Shown: positions 11,843 through 23,042, counted from the first letter of the stretch. The stretch is 64,000 nt of DNA from Nilaparvata lugens (GCF_014356525.2 NC_052505.1:52394970-52458969), one strand, 5' to 3'. Translations and numbers: made by a program. Notes: a model not told the origin generated them from the letters alone.

Positions 11843-12377
11843 AAAAACCATATCCATAGATTTTGGAAGCGGCATGTCTCTATCTTTTGAAACAGCATTT
11901 ATTGTCTAAGGTTGGTGAAAGAAGTTTTCTGCATTCCATAACAACAATCTGCAGACTGACGTCTCGGGTATAAAAACCAAAAGGCCTTGCTTTATAGAAC
12001 TATAAATACTCATTCAGTATTACAATGTCTTGCTTCCATAAAACAAGTCAAATGTTTCCCGTTAGGTACTTCTGGAAAGCCCGGTCAATTAGTCATCGGT
12101 GGTGTCCTCAGGTAGAACTACCCTGCTCATAGACTATGTTCACTGAAGCGTAAAACCAAAGTTAACCAAATGCTTCTATTTCTAAAAAATCTAGTGCCAG
12201 GTATAAAGTACTGCACTTTGGCGGCAGGAAATATTTAACATGTGTTTTCCATATTGTACCCTACCTGGAAAAAATAGATTTTTGGTTAGTATTGTTTGCC
12301 TCCCCTCTACGAGGATGCTTTACCTGTGCGTTTGCGTTGCGAGTTCAATAGTAATTGACAAAACACATTCAGTTGAC
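11840..12377. other. Non-coding stretch upstream of candidate exon
   Basis: No repeat was recognised. It precedes the FLYWCH-like exon and could contain 5' untranslated or intronic sequence. Frames beginning at 12240 run into the exon, but upstream of 12378 they lack domain similarity. Confidence 0.35.
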
Positions 12378-12694
12378 ATGGAATTGGTCAAGGAAATCGT
12401 AACGCTCCGCAATACTACATTATACCATATTGACAATGGATTTTTCTATCGGGTGACCTCCAGCGACCAAACGCGTATCTATTTAAAATGTGATGTACGC
12501 GACTGTGCAAGTCGCGCCTCAATGCCACTTTGTATGGCAAATAGAACTTTTGATAGTTTTCATATCACTATCAATCATAATCGTCTGCCCAACCAAACGT
12601 TTGTTGGTATTATCATGTTGAGGGAGTGCATATTGCTACGTTGTTCCAGGGAGACAACAGAGCCACGACACATCTTTGATGGAGAGTGTGCGAA
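12378..12694 (+). CDS. FLYWCH-like zinc-finger exon (MULE-related?)
   Basis: The open frame from ATG 12378 (it remains open upstream to 12240) encodes a FLYWCH-type pattern. An aromatic-rich NGFFYRVTSS strand leads to a C-x5-C pair (KCDVRDC) and a later H-x5-H pair (HITINH). The C-terminal LRECILLRCSRETTEPRHIF resembles the linker that follows FLYWCH fingers in insect proteins related to MULE transposases. The frame meets GCGAA|GTAAGT at 12694/12695, a good splice donor, so this looks like one exon of a longer gene with the next exon downstream. FLYWCH domains bind DNA or protein. The product is probably nuclear. It may be a domesticated or decayed transposase rather than a host regulator. 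The start codon choice is uncertain. Confidence 0.45.
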
Positions 12695-13324
12695 GTAAGT
12701 ACCCACATCATCATTATTCTCAAGTTCAAGTACGTATATGGAGTATTATATAAAATCTAACTGCATGTAATATACACTTATTATTAACATTTATAATAAT
12801 TTCTATCAGCAGTTAAGTAACTCTTATTGTCCCAGTGAAATACGTTCCCTTAAAGTTTCTATTCCCTTCATATCTATTCTTCGATGAATATCACAAGGAA
12901 TCATATTAATAAAAATCTGGTGCTTGATTTGATGTGATGTGAGCTTTTGAGAAATAATTTGTAATTGTTAAAATGAATCGAGTCTAATTAATCACAGTTT
13001 ATAAAGTTTTAATTCAAATGAGTAGATATAGTTAACATAACAGCGCAGAGTGACTGGGTGAAAATCAAATAGATGATTAGATAAAAGAGCAAAAAAAAAT
13101 AAATAAACAGAAGAGCGAGAAAGCATTAAATGCAAGAGGACCCAAGCCTGGCGACGATGCCAACAATATTTTGTAATTAGATTATACAGTACCAGTTGAT
13201 CATCCCGAATTATTTCAAGAATCAAGAATGTCACAAACAAAATAATTGTATTGAAAAAAGTCACTTCTCAAGGATACAATAACATAACATTGATACTTTG
13301 TATACAAGTGAACGTTATACAGGT
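12695..13324. other. Putative intron or intergenic sequence
   Basis: Begins with the GTAAGT donor of the preceding exon. No second exon could be identified before the foldback element. Confidence 0.35.
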
Positions 13325-14305
13325 TGTTCTGGAAAAAGGTGCCCAGAAGCCAGGGGGTGATCCCTCACATCAAAAGAAGAAAAAAAGTTCTAATTAACAT
13401 AGGTCCGAAATTCTTAGTTATCAAATTATACAGAATGAAAGATTTCGTCTGAATTTCAGTTCTCCTGCCCTACGGGTATTTGTTGGCTGTCAATTAAGAA
13501 GTTAAATTCAGCGTACTTTATGTAAAATGGACTGAGAAATTGAATGAAACCGTTTCCAGACCGTTATCTACAGTATTTTTTAAGATATGTGACGAAATAC
13601 GCGAAACTTGATCTAGAAAAACAAGTTCCTTCAAGGTTTGAAGCAGATTTACTATGTTAAATGTACAATCAACACAAAATATTTTCTCACAGAAATTGTA
13701 GAACTTCTAATTCTAAAGAGAAAGAAGTAGGCTAAGTCTATGATAGACAAATGCAACCTTGAAAAAATAGTCCTTAATTACATACAAAACGCATGAAAAA
13801 TAGAGAGCTTACCAGATTTTGTCTATTTTTCATGCGTTTTGTATGTAATTAAGGATTATTTTTTCAAGGTTGCATTTGTCTATTATAGACTTATCCTACA
13901 TTTTTCTCTTTGAAATTAGATGTTCTACAATTTCTGTGAGAAAATATTCTTGTGTTGATTTTACATGTAACATAGTAAATCTGCTTCAAACCTGGAACTT
14001 GTTTTTCGGGACCAAGTTTCGCGTATTTTGTCACATATATCTTAAAAATTACTATAGCTAACGGTCTGGGAACGGTTTTATTCAATTTCTCAGTTCATTT
14101 TACATAAAGTATGCTGAATTCAACATCTTAGTTAACAGCCAACAAATACCCTTAGGGCAGGAGAACTGAAATTCAGACGAAATATTTTACTCTGTATAAC
14201 TTGGTAACTAAGCATTTTCAGACATACCGGTATGTCAATAAGAACTTTTTTCCTCTTTTGATGTGAGGAATCACCCCCTGGCTTATGGGCACCTTTTTTC
14301 AGAAC
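13325..14305. mobile_element. Foldback element with ~480-bp inverted arms
   Basis: The left arm (13325-13804) and right arm (13822-14305) are reverse complements over their full length, with scattered mismatches and small indels, around a 17-nt spacer. The ends read TGTTCTGGAAAAAGGTGCCC and GGGCACCTTTTTTCAGAACA. No credible protein is encoded; frames at 13870-14085 are shadows. It is either a foldback transposon or two head-to-head copies of one repeat. If transcribed it would make a near-perfect long double-stranded RNA. Confidence 0.85.
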
Positions 14306-14665
14306 ACTCTCTAATCGAATCGAATTGATTTATTGTTTCACAAAAAAATACTTATAAAACATAAGTGAATGTACTAATTTGAAGAAAATTATATCTATGT
14401 TTAAACTATTTCACAAAATAATTGAAACTGTACTCACATGGACCTGTCGGTCTGTTCGTGAGTAAGAGTTCGCATATGTATATTGAAATTCAATTTACAC
14501 AGATAACTTATCTATGATACAGAGAAGTAACATTACTATTATAGATAGCTACCAATATTTAATAGTATTGAACAATACAATATCAAAACTATTTAAATAA
14601 AAGATAAAAATACTTATTTAATTTAAATATTCCATCTCAACTATTAACATTCGCACGGGAAGGGA

Positions 14666-14670
14666 AACAC

Positions 14671-14702
<32 letters not shown>

Positions 14703-14735
14703 CACACACACACACACACCACACACACACACACA
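14666..14735 (+). repeat. (CA)n microsatellite
   Basis: About 70 bp of CA units with three interruptions, inside the 3' UTR of the surrounding LINE fragment. Confidence 0.9.
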
Positions 14736-14757
14736 TGAGTGAATAAATTCCAAAGCG

Positions 14758-15303
14758 TTACACATACATTGATTTGATCAATCTACCACATTGATAGTTA
14801 TTCAAAGATGCCAACCATTCATGTAGCACTTTCTTGTATTTTAGTACAGTACAAGAACCTGGATGACTTATATGGGGGGGAGCATTCCGCAGAATCATAT
14901 TGATTACATAAGAGACATTTCTGTCGCAAACAGCTCGCGAATTTCTCTCTAAATTGGGATGCAGATGATGTCCGCTTCTAGTCCTATGTTCTTGTTGTGC
15001 TGGAATATTTAAGTTCATTTTATTCTTGAACGCATACATTAAGACAAATTTAACATAAAGCTTCTTAATAGTTAGAACATTAAAATAAACAAGTAAACGT
15101 TCGGAAGAATATGTTCTTTCCAGGCCCAGTCCGGCTTTGATAATAGCTTTCTGAGACACTGAAAGTTCTGCAATCTTAGTATCACACGCACCTCCCCAGA
15201 TAATAATTCCATAGGTAAGGATTGACTGCACAAGTGCGTGATACACTGTCCTCAATTCCTTCGTGTTAAGAATGCCCTTCAGTATTGAAAAAACAAAAAT
15301 CAA
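14758..15303 (-). pseudogene. LINE ORF2 C-terminal fragment
   Basis: The 181-codon frame is the RT connection and C-terminal region of a LINE. Visible features are YHALVQSILTYGIIIWGG, QKAIIKAGLG, an HRTRSGHH segment and the terminal LHEWLASL. The RT catalytic core is absent. Upstream coding (to about 15425) is in another frame, so at least one frameshift lies near 15300. It has no intact function. Confidence 0.8.
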
Positions 15304-15434
15304 TTTCCGTAATTTTTTTCAAGTAGAAAATGTGTGGATGCCAAGATAATCTATTATCAATGATTATACCCAGGTATTTGAACTCGTTGACCGATTCAAT
15401 CACCTGGCAATTACAGTCACTCTGTATATTATAA

Positions 15435-16038
15435 TACATATTATATTATATTTTATTTTTATCACAGATTAAAATACAAATAGGCTACCGTACTAAAATA
15501 TTTTATCTATGGATAAGAGTTATAGACCAGCATTTCCTCGATTGAATAACTTGCTTTATCCTTCAACCATCCTTTTATTGCTCTCTTAAAACTATCAAGA
15601 TCATAATTCCGTACTTCCAGTGATAACCTGTTGAAAATTTTCACTCCTATAATAGCAGTACATGTTTTGTGTTTTGGTAAGCCTAGCACGCCCCAGATCA
15701 ATCTAACTACCTGTCCGTGTGTTATGCTCATGAATGCTTCCTCTCAAATTGAAAAGATTGAAGCTTTGCTTTACAAATATTAAACAATTCATAATGTAAA
15801 TACATGGAAGTGGCAATATAAATGGAATGAAAAAATTCTTTATTAGGCGGAGTTAGGACTTTTAAGTCCTCTCTCCGCCTTATAAAGAATTTTTTCATTG
15901 TCATACCATTGTCTAAGAATAAAATGCGTACAGGACTCCCTCATGCCCAGATTAAAGATAGCACACAAAGCTCTTTTTTGACACAGAAAAATAATATTCA
16001 TAATTCTAATAGGTTCTGATAACCCATAATTATAAAAT
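15435..16038 (-). mobile_element. Degenerate LINE 3' fragment
   Basis: Minus-strand frames 16038-15843 and 15731-15507 encode the C-terminal part of a second LINE type. Recognisable pieces are QKRALCAIFNLGMRESC, an EHNTRT segment across a frame change near 15730, and FNRLSLEVRNYDLDSFKRAI. It aligns in layout with the C-terminus of the 3774-6810 LINE (NTRNR, FYNKLP..LK). Frameshifts and stops interrupt it. Its 3' UTR lies at about 15435-15506. Confidence 0.7.
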
Positions 16039-16039
16039 G

Positions 16040-16400
16040 GGTGTACAATGCTTTTGAAGTGTGGTGTTGGAGGCGTATGCTCAAAATAAAATGGACAGAC
16101 AGAGTTACGAATGAGGAGGTATTCCAGAGGGCGGCAGAAAAAAGATCTCTTCTGAATTTTCTCAAGGCCAGACGACATTCTTGGATTGGACACATAATAA
16201 GACACGACGCATTTATGTCAAGTATTATGGAAGGTACAGTTAATGGACAAAGGGGTCGTGGGAGACCCCGGCTACAGTACTTAAGACAAATGACGAAGGA
16301 TCTGGGTGCTATGAGCTATGAACAATGGAAGAGAGTAGCAATGGACAGATTTAGATGGAAGGCTGCCAACCAATCAAACGATTGAGCTGTAAGAAGAAGA
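16040..16400 (+). pseudogene. LINE C-terminal fragment (GH..R..GRGRPR type)
   Basis: The frame 16041-16385 carries the hallmark tail of one class of insect LINE ORF2: VWCWRRMLKIKWTDRVTNEE, then RRHSWIGHIIRHD, then GQRGRGRPRLQYL. It stops at TGA, followed by a TAAGAAGAAGA tail typical of LINE 3' ends. The RT core is missing. It meets the oppositely oriented LINE fragment at about 16039, giving a tail-out junction of two unrelated fragments. Confidence 0.75.
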
Positions 16401-16567
16401 GGTGTGCAATGAATAAATGAAGCCTAACAACTTGAAATATATTTCAAATTATTTAATATTAAATTGATTTTACCTCGGTGCTAGTCAGCTTTACATTTGT
16501 ACATGTATCATTGTATTGAATTATAAAATATTTGATGATTTTGGTAAAACGACATTTTAATCCTGGA

Positions 16568-16960
16568 CTAGTAGTTCTATGAACAGTAGACCTCGCGCAG
16601 TTATAAAACACAGCCTCGTCTCATACTGTCCATAATATATAAATATTTATTAATTGCATGCGCTATTGCATGCAATTGAAAATTCACTCAACAGTTGAAT
16701 TATTATGGATGATTCTATTCTCATTTTTACTGTAATATTGGCGTTCGTAGGAGACTTTACCTATTGTATTAACCTTAAAATGCAAAATTTCCAAAAAACC
16801 TTGTATATACGTCGAGGCACAATTTCAAAAGAAATATACCTGTCAAATTTCATGGTAATCTATTGCTGCGTTTCGCCTTAATTGCGGAACATATAAACAT
16901 AAAGAGAAATGTAAAGCCGTCGACTTGAATCTTAGAACTCACTTCGCTCGGTCAATGAAT
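16568..16960 (-). mobile_element. Helitron-like dispersed repeat, copy 1
   Basis: On the minus strand it matches 36858-37385. Shared parts are the GGCGAAACGC segment, ATGAAATTTGACAGGTAT, TTTTGGAAATTTTGCATTT and the terminal ATAACTGCGCGAGGTCTACT followed by CTACTAG. Both copies end CTAG|T, as Helitrons do, but no canonical terminal hairpin at the expected distance is clear. The position corresponding to the octamer array of copy 2 has only one to two units here. Confidence 0.55.
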
Positions 16961-17737
16961 CGAAATTTTAAGAAACCACAAATATCCTGGATGAAAAGGG
17001 GAATCAATTGCCATGTAGATTTGAATCTAAATGTCTAGGATACACTAAACAGTCCACTAAATTCATCATTTTTTCTCCACAGGAGAAGCATTTAAAGCTG
17101 GCATCAAATGATGTCACCACATTATTTACATATGTAAATTATATATTTATATATGTATGTCACGTGGATTGAAGGAGCGTTGTTTGTCACGTTGTTTGTT
17201 GATTGAAGGAAGATTCTATTCTACTATTTAAATAAATCATAATGTAATTTACTTATCCACTTGAGATTTACATAGTGATAATATTAGTAGGAAATTAAAT
17301 GTATAGCAAACACTTCAGTTGCTATGTAGGCCTACTGTATTATATTCTGTAGTGTGTTATTTTTTACTAAAGTGATGAAGAATCAGAAAATACTATTATT
17401 CAGCATTGTTATGTATTTTTTTCAATGTCATTTTTTCTCTTTCTTTTCAATAATTTAAAATTTGTTATTATTTTAAATCAGTAGATAGCTTAACTATTAT
17501 TTGTTTTTAATCATATTATTTTTTTGGTTTGTTATAATACTTGATAGAGAGTGGAGTGTAAGAGAGGGTCGACTGCGCCCTAACATCACTTTCTAAGAAA
17601 AAAGAAGGCAGTCATTCTATTCTATTCATGTCACCATAATACATATGTATATATATTAAAAAACAGATGACATCCAATTTATTAGAGCAAATGGAATGCC
17701 TTCATCCTCATGTGTAGGCAACACACCACACCAACCT
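16961..17737. other. Non-coding AT-rich stretch
   Basis: Nothing coding was recognised. Part of it (to about 17000) may still belong to the repeat ending at 16960. Confidence 0.4.
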
Positions 17738-18017
17738 TGTTCCTGTGAGACTGACCTTGTCTTTCTGATACTTGTTCCACTTGTTCGAATGGGACTGTAC
17801 CCCTCTTCTTGTTCCAGTGACACTACTTGTTCCAGTGAGACTGACCTTGTCTCTGTGAGACTGACCTTGTCTCTGTGAGACTCACCTTGTCTCTGTGGGA
17901 ACTTGTTCCTGTAAGACTGCCATTTATAAAAATACTTGTTCCTATGAAACTTGTCTCTGTGACACTAATATCGTTCAAAAACACTACTTGTCTCTATGAG
18001 AACTTGTCTCTGTGATA
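17738..18017 (+). repeat. Minisatellite, ~20-bp unit
   Basis: Imperfect tandem copies of CTTGTCTCTGTGAGACTGAC, best preserved at 17830-17900. Units become irregular toward both ends. The short open frame across it is a by-product. Confidence 0.75.
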
Positions 18018-18026
18018 CGGACCCAT

Positions 18027-18176
18027 AAAGCCGTAGTGCATTCGTGCGACGTCAGCACAGGTAGGACTCCTACACCAATAAAAACACTAGCTGATATAGA
18101 TCAGCTGAAATCAACGAATTGTTATTGGTGTAGGAGCCCTACCTGTGCTGACGTCACTCGAATGCACTACGGCTTT
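18027..18176. mobile_element. Short hairpin MITE, 54-bp arms
   Basis: Arms 18027-18080 and 18123-18176 are complementary with only a few mismatches, bounded by AAAGCCGTAGTGCATTCG and CGAATGCACTACGGCTTT. The 42-nt spacer contains a second palindrome (18089-18106, AGCTGATATAGATCAGCT). No coding. No confident target duplication. Confidence 0.75.
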
Positions 18177-20841
18177 GTTTATGGAGGTAGTGACTCAGCA
18201 GTTTCAATTTCCATCGGACTATTCTCGTTCTCTGCTGTTGTCTATAGTAGGAGACAGAAGAAAGCATTGTCTGGTAGACCAACCACTATATTATTTTGTA
18301 TGTATGCAGAATACATAATACATAGGACGTCGCTTTGAGAAGCATTCCCATCTCAATTTTTCCATCTGGGTTAGTCTAAACTCATCAAATTTCCTTAGCA
18401 TGGCACTACTCAGCTCAGATCACATCTAGTCACATAGCTCTTGTCAGATCTTTATTCGTGTCAACCACGACAGTGGCTGTTGCTTCACTTTGGACTGTCA
18501 GCATTTCTCATGGATAATACCAGTGCTTTCCTCACAACCAATGCTGACTGTAGTTAGTGAATCGCACACCATAAACTTCTTATCCGGTTTCCTGAGGGAT
18601 GATCACGCCTCGTCAACTACAACTGACTTGTGAGCTCTTCTCGCCTCATACATATTTCATTCAAGTGCTATACATTACCGCTACCATCTACAACCCGAAA
18701 CTTCTCCACAACTCTTCTTGAATCCACTCACTTTCAATCATACTCTGTATCTCGATTCATCTGTTTTGAGAAAGGTAACCTAGTATAGATAGGATGAGAA
18801 AAGATCTATATTCATCAGATATATTATATATTATATATTTTATAATTATATTTTTACGATATTTCAGTGCAATATGTCAATTTATTTTCGTTTTGAATCC
18901 ATCTGAATTGAAAATTTCTAGTTAGTATCGTAAGGCACTTTTATAAATTTGGCTTGATGGATTGAAGTTTCGGTGTGAGATTGGTGGGTTATGTTGGGCG
19001 TAGGTTGACTTGCGCTAAGGTGGTTTTCAGACTCGTAGCCAATAAGTTGTCTCGATGAAGTTATTGTCTCTATATCCCCTAACTGGGTCCAAATCAATAT
19101 AATGATGGGAAGAGCTCACCTGGTTTGATTGATGATTGATGATTGATCTGCCTACCAGTGGTTCAAGTCCGACTATCGCCCCAATTCCGAAACAATAGCA
19201 GAGCAAAATCACAAGGGAGTCTTTCAGGTCCGATCTCTTCAGAAAACCACGGTTCACCATTTGACAACAGAATTGTTCAAAATTGGCCTAGAATCTTTTA
19301 TATTAGAATAATATTCCCAAACTGTTCGAAACTATCATAGGCATACAATAAAGAATTTGATATGTTGATATTGAATTATATGATTGAAGTGCTTTGAATT
19401 TCTGAATGAGTTGCTCTTACTAAGTGGTCTACGTGATGAAATCATCAAGATTCAACAGTAGTCGATGAAATTTATAATTATTGATGAATATAACTATTTT
19501 TCAATATCTGAAGACAGAGAGTGCCTGATAAAGTGTCTTGCAACCATTGGTAATAATGTTCGAGTTGTAAGAATAGAAATTTCATTTTTCATCAATCTCC
19601 ACTGAACTTCACAATCAAATTGGACAACGAACATCATCAACATTGTTCTCTAATTTTTCGAGCAAATGAATACGATTTCCTAATTTTTATTAAAATATAT
19701 TTTTTTGAAAAATGTGCTTATAAAATATGGAATGCATTGTTACAATAACGAGAGTTTCAACTGTGGAATGGACTATTTTAATAACGAGGATTTCAGTTAT
19801 TCAAATTTCAATAACGATAAGAGCAACAGTGCATTTTGCTGTGACAGTGAGAGGGTGTGTGCACTCAGAAAGCGGTCAGGCGTTCTTGGAAGTTAATTTT
19901 TGAATTAGTATGGCATATCATATTAAATAAGACGTTTTATTATGCTATCAAATTGATATTGAGGCTATAGATAATTATAGGTCTCTGTATGATGGTGTAT
20001 TTTTCCTTCATTTTATCATCAATTGAGAACTGTGTGCTTGTATTTGGCCGCCGTTAATTTGTCCATGAAGAGAACGTGGACTGCAGAGCTTGGCACCTTT
20101 GATCGCTCCTTGTGTGCACACACCCTCCCTTACCAACAATCATTCCAATGAACATAGAGTATAGAAAATAATCATTTCGTTACTGAATAGAAATTTCCTC
20201 AAAACGACATTGTATAATACCTGGTACCACGATGAAAATATAAGAAACACGGAAGGAATTGATTCACTGAACTTCTACTACAACTCTGTGAAATTTCACA
20301 CTGTCATTAAAGCTTATTAATATTGTAATCTTGATTATCTCATCTCTATAATTCCATACAAGTTGTTACGTTCGCTGTCAGAGGCGGTAAAGCTAAACAG
20401 ATACTTTGTTTATTGGTCCATTTTACCAGATGCAGAATTTGGAGCGGATTCAACCATTCGCAGCGATGAAAGCCTTGTATCATAATTATTAGGGGTGGAG
20501 GGAACTATGCTAATTAGCAAGTTTATGATGGAAATGAATCCCATCATATCTTGTAAATTAATTTCCACCCCGTATACACTGGACGTGAAATCTCCCAGAA
20601 TTCAAGGTTGAGTCGACAACAGCTATCAGTGAGAAGTACAGTAACGTGTTTTACCTCGTTTATCTCTTCTAAAAAGATTAACTTTCTCTGGAAAACACCA
20701 TGTTATCTACTATCTTATTTCAGACTCTCTTCATACAGTATCTTTTCCTATGAAAACGTTGAATTTTCGTACCGAAGCTCTGTCTGAACTATACAGATTC
20801 AGCATGTTTCAGAATGCTATTCGTGATTACCTTCTCTCGAA
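18177..20841. other. Long stretch without a recognised gene
   Basis: About 2.7 kb with no domain-bearing frame. Short frames at 18012-18338, 19027-19340 and 19705-19896 lack splice context or similarity I recognise. The segment around 20040-20140 is less AT-rich, but nothing identifies it. Confidence 0.4.
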
Positions 20842-21044
20842 ACATTCAGGTTATCTCGATCATAGTACTCGATATTGATATTTGAAACTTTTAAATCTGA
20901 TCATAATTGGAAATGATACAGTGTATTGTATCTATTTGCATAATTAATAGTATCATGAGCAAATAGATACTATCCACGGTATCATTTCCAATTCTCATCT
21001 CAAATCTAATATCTGGCATTCTTAAAAAGAAAATTCCAGGATTA
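20842..21044 (+). repeat. Direct repeat left of LINE fragment
   Basis: About 200 bp matching 22304-22520 from ACATTCAG through AAATTCCAGGATTA, with two indels. The right copy lacks about 17 bp and has about 26 extra bp. The two copies bracket the LINE fragment 21045-22303. Confidence 0.8.
20905..20993. ncRNA. miRNA-precursor-like hairpin, copy 1
   Basis: Two 35-nt arms (20905-20939 and 20959-20993) pair with three mismatches around a 19-nt loop, a size and shape typical of animal pre-miRNA. The same palindrome, shortened at its base, recurs at 22364-22434. A small palindromic transposon is an equally good explanation, and no expression evidence exists. Confidence 0.35.
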
Positions 21045-21457
21045 ATTTCCTGAAGTAAATGTACCTTAAAAATTTATTTTGTAAACGCTCCAAAAGTAGC
21101 ACTTGATCATTACAATAAGGGTTCCAAATTTCAGACGCATACTCAAGAATACTTCGGACAAGAGATTTATACAGAAATATTATGGGTGAGACATCATTGA
21201 AAGGTGAATGTTCTCAGGATAAACCCCATCTGCTGATTGGCCCTACTACACAAGAGGTCTATATGTTTATTGAATGTAAAATCAGAGCTGTAAATCACAC
21301 TCAGGTCCTTAAAATACTCTACCTCCTCCAACGGTATACCATCAATACTATAGATGCATCTGTATGAAGCTACCTGCCGGGTAAATGATAAGTTTTGCAT
21401 TTAGCTATATTTATTCTAAGGCCATTATTCATACACCATACACTTAGTTTATCAACA

Positions 21458-21682
21458 TCATTTGAAGGCTAAGGCAGTCATCAGGGTCAAAATCGCTTTG
21501 TACAGCTTCACATCATCTGCATACATCAGACAGGATGAACCATCAAAGACAGCAGGGAGATCGTTAATGAAGAGAAGGAAGAGAAGTGGTCCAAGGTTAG
21601 AACCCTGAGGCACCCCAGATGTACAGTTGAAAGTTCTAGACTTGAAATTATGTACTCTAACATACTGCACTCTTGAATTCAA
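21458..21682 (-). pseudogene. LINE reverse transcriptase, catalytic block
   Basis: This 74-codon frame carries GVPQGSNLGPLLFLLFINDL and the catalytic YADD. It is separated from the upstream block by a stop and from the downstream thumb block (21194-21400) by a deletion after YKA. Confidence 0.75.
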
Positions 21683-21736
21683 ATAGCTCTCAACAAGATT
21701 TGCCAGGCTTGTACAGAAACCAATCGACTTTAGTTT

Positions 21737-22264
21737 TTAACTAATATTCTGTGATTGATTGAATCGAATGCCTTTGAGAGATCCCTGAACTCTGGATACC
21801 TCATTGCTGAACTCCATTAGATTAGTCACCGTAGAACGGCCTGACAGAAATCCATGTTGCTCGTCCGCGATTACTCCCTTCACCTGCCTGTATATAACTG
21901 CTTGCAAAATTCTTTCATAAACTTTGGAAAAGCAATTTAAAATTGATATGGGCCTGTAATTACTTATATCAGTTCTCTTACCTGACTTGAAGATAGGAGT
22001 AATTCTAGCGACCTTCCATTTAGAAGGGAATTGGCCAGTCCTAATCGATAAATTAAAAATGAATTGCAATGGGCTAAGGAGTGCCTCTGCACAACCCTTC
22101 ACAATAAAAGTAGGTATTAAGTCAGGGCCCTCGGAACAGCCAGATCTAAGGCTTCTAATGGCAGACAGGATCTCGTCAGAGGAGACAGAATCAAATCTCA
22201 TGCATATCAGGGGCGGCGTGTGTATCAACCTCATACACTGACTCAAAATATTTCGCGAACCCAT
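21737..22264 (-). pseudogene. LINE reverse transcriptase, N-terminal part
   Basis: The 175-codon frame holds RT motifs 0-2 of the fragment (PTFIVKGCAEALLSPLQF, ITPIFKSGKRTDISNYRPIS, DEQHGFLSGRST). After SRVQ the expected residues before DLSKAFD are deleted and the frame changes, so no catalytic polymerase could result. Confidence 0.75.
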
Positions 22265-22303
22265 CTACAACCGCAGAGCCGCAGTAGGACTTCCCATTCA
22301 GCG

Positions 22304-22520
22304 ACATTCAGCGTTATCTCGATCATAGTACTCAATATTGATATTTGAAACTTTTAAACCTTATGATACAGTGTATTGTATCTATTTGCATAATTAATAG
22401 TATCATGAGCAAATAGATACTATCCACGGTATCATTTCCAATGATAGTGAAAATATAATATATTATATTCTCATCTCAAATCTAATATCTGGCATTCTTA
22501 AAAAGAAAATTCCAGGATTA
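22304..22520 (+). repeat. Direct repeat right of LINE fragment
   Basis: Second copy of 20842-21044, in the same orientation. It includes the shorter hairpin 22364-22434. Confidence 0.8.
22364..22434. ncRNA. miRNA-precursor-like hairpin, copy 2
   Basis: Same loop and 26 inner stem positions as 20905-20993. The outer left arm is lost, so the stem is shorter. A degenerate duplicate. Confidence 0.3.
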
Positions 22521-23042
22521 CTTCCCTCAATATCCATTGGTATATTGACCAACGAGTTCCATTACACAAGTACAGTTCAGTATTTCAATAGATTGGATTA
22601 CAATTCAGTGACATGTGAATTAATTATGTATGACATTTTAGTATGTAAGAATATAAACTTGGGTATTCCCCAAAATCTTGTACTGAAAGATTGTTATCAC
22701 CAGATACGGTGTCAACGGTAATAATAACGGCTCTCAAGGCTATGATTTTGAACAGCCAAATGAAAATAAAAGTATTGTTGCTATTTATTTAATAATTCAA
22801 TCTATATAGTATTTGAGGTTAGGTTCTTTGGTATTTACTAGTCGGCGACCTTTGTAATCGGTCAAGCCATATATTTTGAGATATAGCCAGACACCTTGTG
22901 GTAAATTAGTTGCGTATAAATAGCATTCGCTTAGACTATGATCAGAGGGTTCAGTAAGCAAGCATGCCAAATGAATGTAAACAAAAAAGCAATTAAGAAA
23001 GCACAAAAATATTTATTGTATCAATCAAGCATGAACAAAATA
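22521..23042. other. Non-coding stretch
   Basis: No gene recognised. The minus frame 22797-23006 has no domain and may run through dispersed repeat DNA. Confidence 0.4.

Larger units (their letters stand above)
14314..15425 (-). mobile_element. 5'-truncated LINE fragment with 3' UTR
   Basis: Read on the minus strand, the fragment runs from an RT thumb motif (EFKYLGIIIDNRLSWHPH, about 15340-15400) through a C-terminal domain (15303-14758). The 3' UTR ends in AATAAA followed by ATTCGATTCGATT-like repeats near 14330. The protein resembles the C-terminus of the 31082-35925 element: GIIIWGG versus GIIAWGG, and RNAPPHISH versus RNIPPHLKN. A CA microsatellite interrupts the 3' UTR. Confidence 0.8.
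21045..22303 (-). mobile_element. Degenerate LINE fragment
   Basis: The minus strand reads, in order: VDGFAKYFESVYEV (about 22240-22300), RT motifs from VARITPIFKSGKRTDISNYR and DEQHGFLSGRSTV, then DLSKAFDSINHR (about 21740-21790), SGVPQGSNLGPLLFLLFIND and YADDVKLYK, a KDLSVIYSSDFTFNKHI thumb motif, and LVRSILEYASEIWNPYCNDQ at 21070-21180. Frame changes, stops and short internal deletions separate these blocks. It is a jockey/CR1-like element lacking its 5' half and its extreme C-terminus. Confidence 0.8.

Noticed and set aside
17738..18017. CRISPR-like or coding interpretation of the 20-bp repeats
   Set aside because: Contiguous imperfect minisatellite without unique spacers.
19140..19200. 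tRNA-like GTTCAAGTCC
   Set aside because: No matching A box or cloverleaf upstream.
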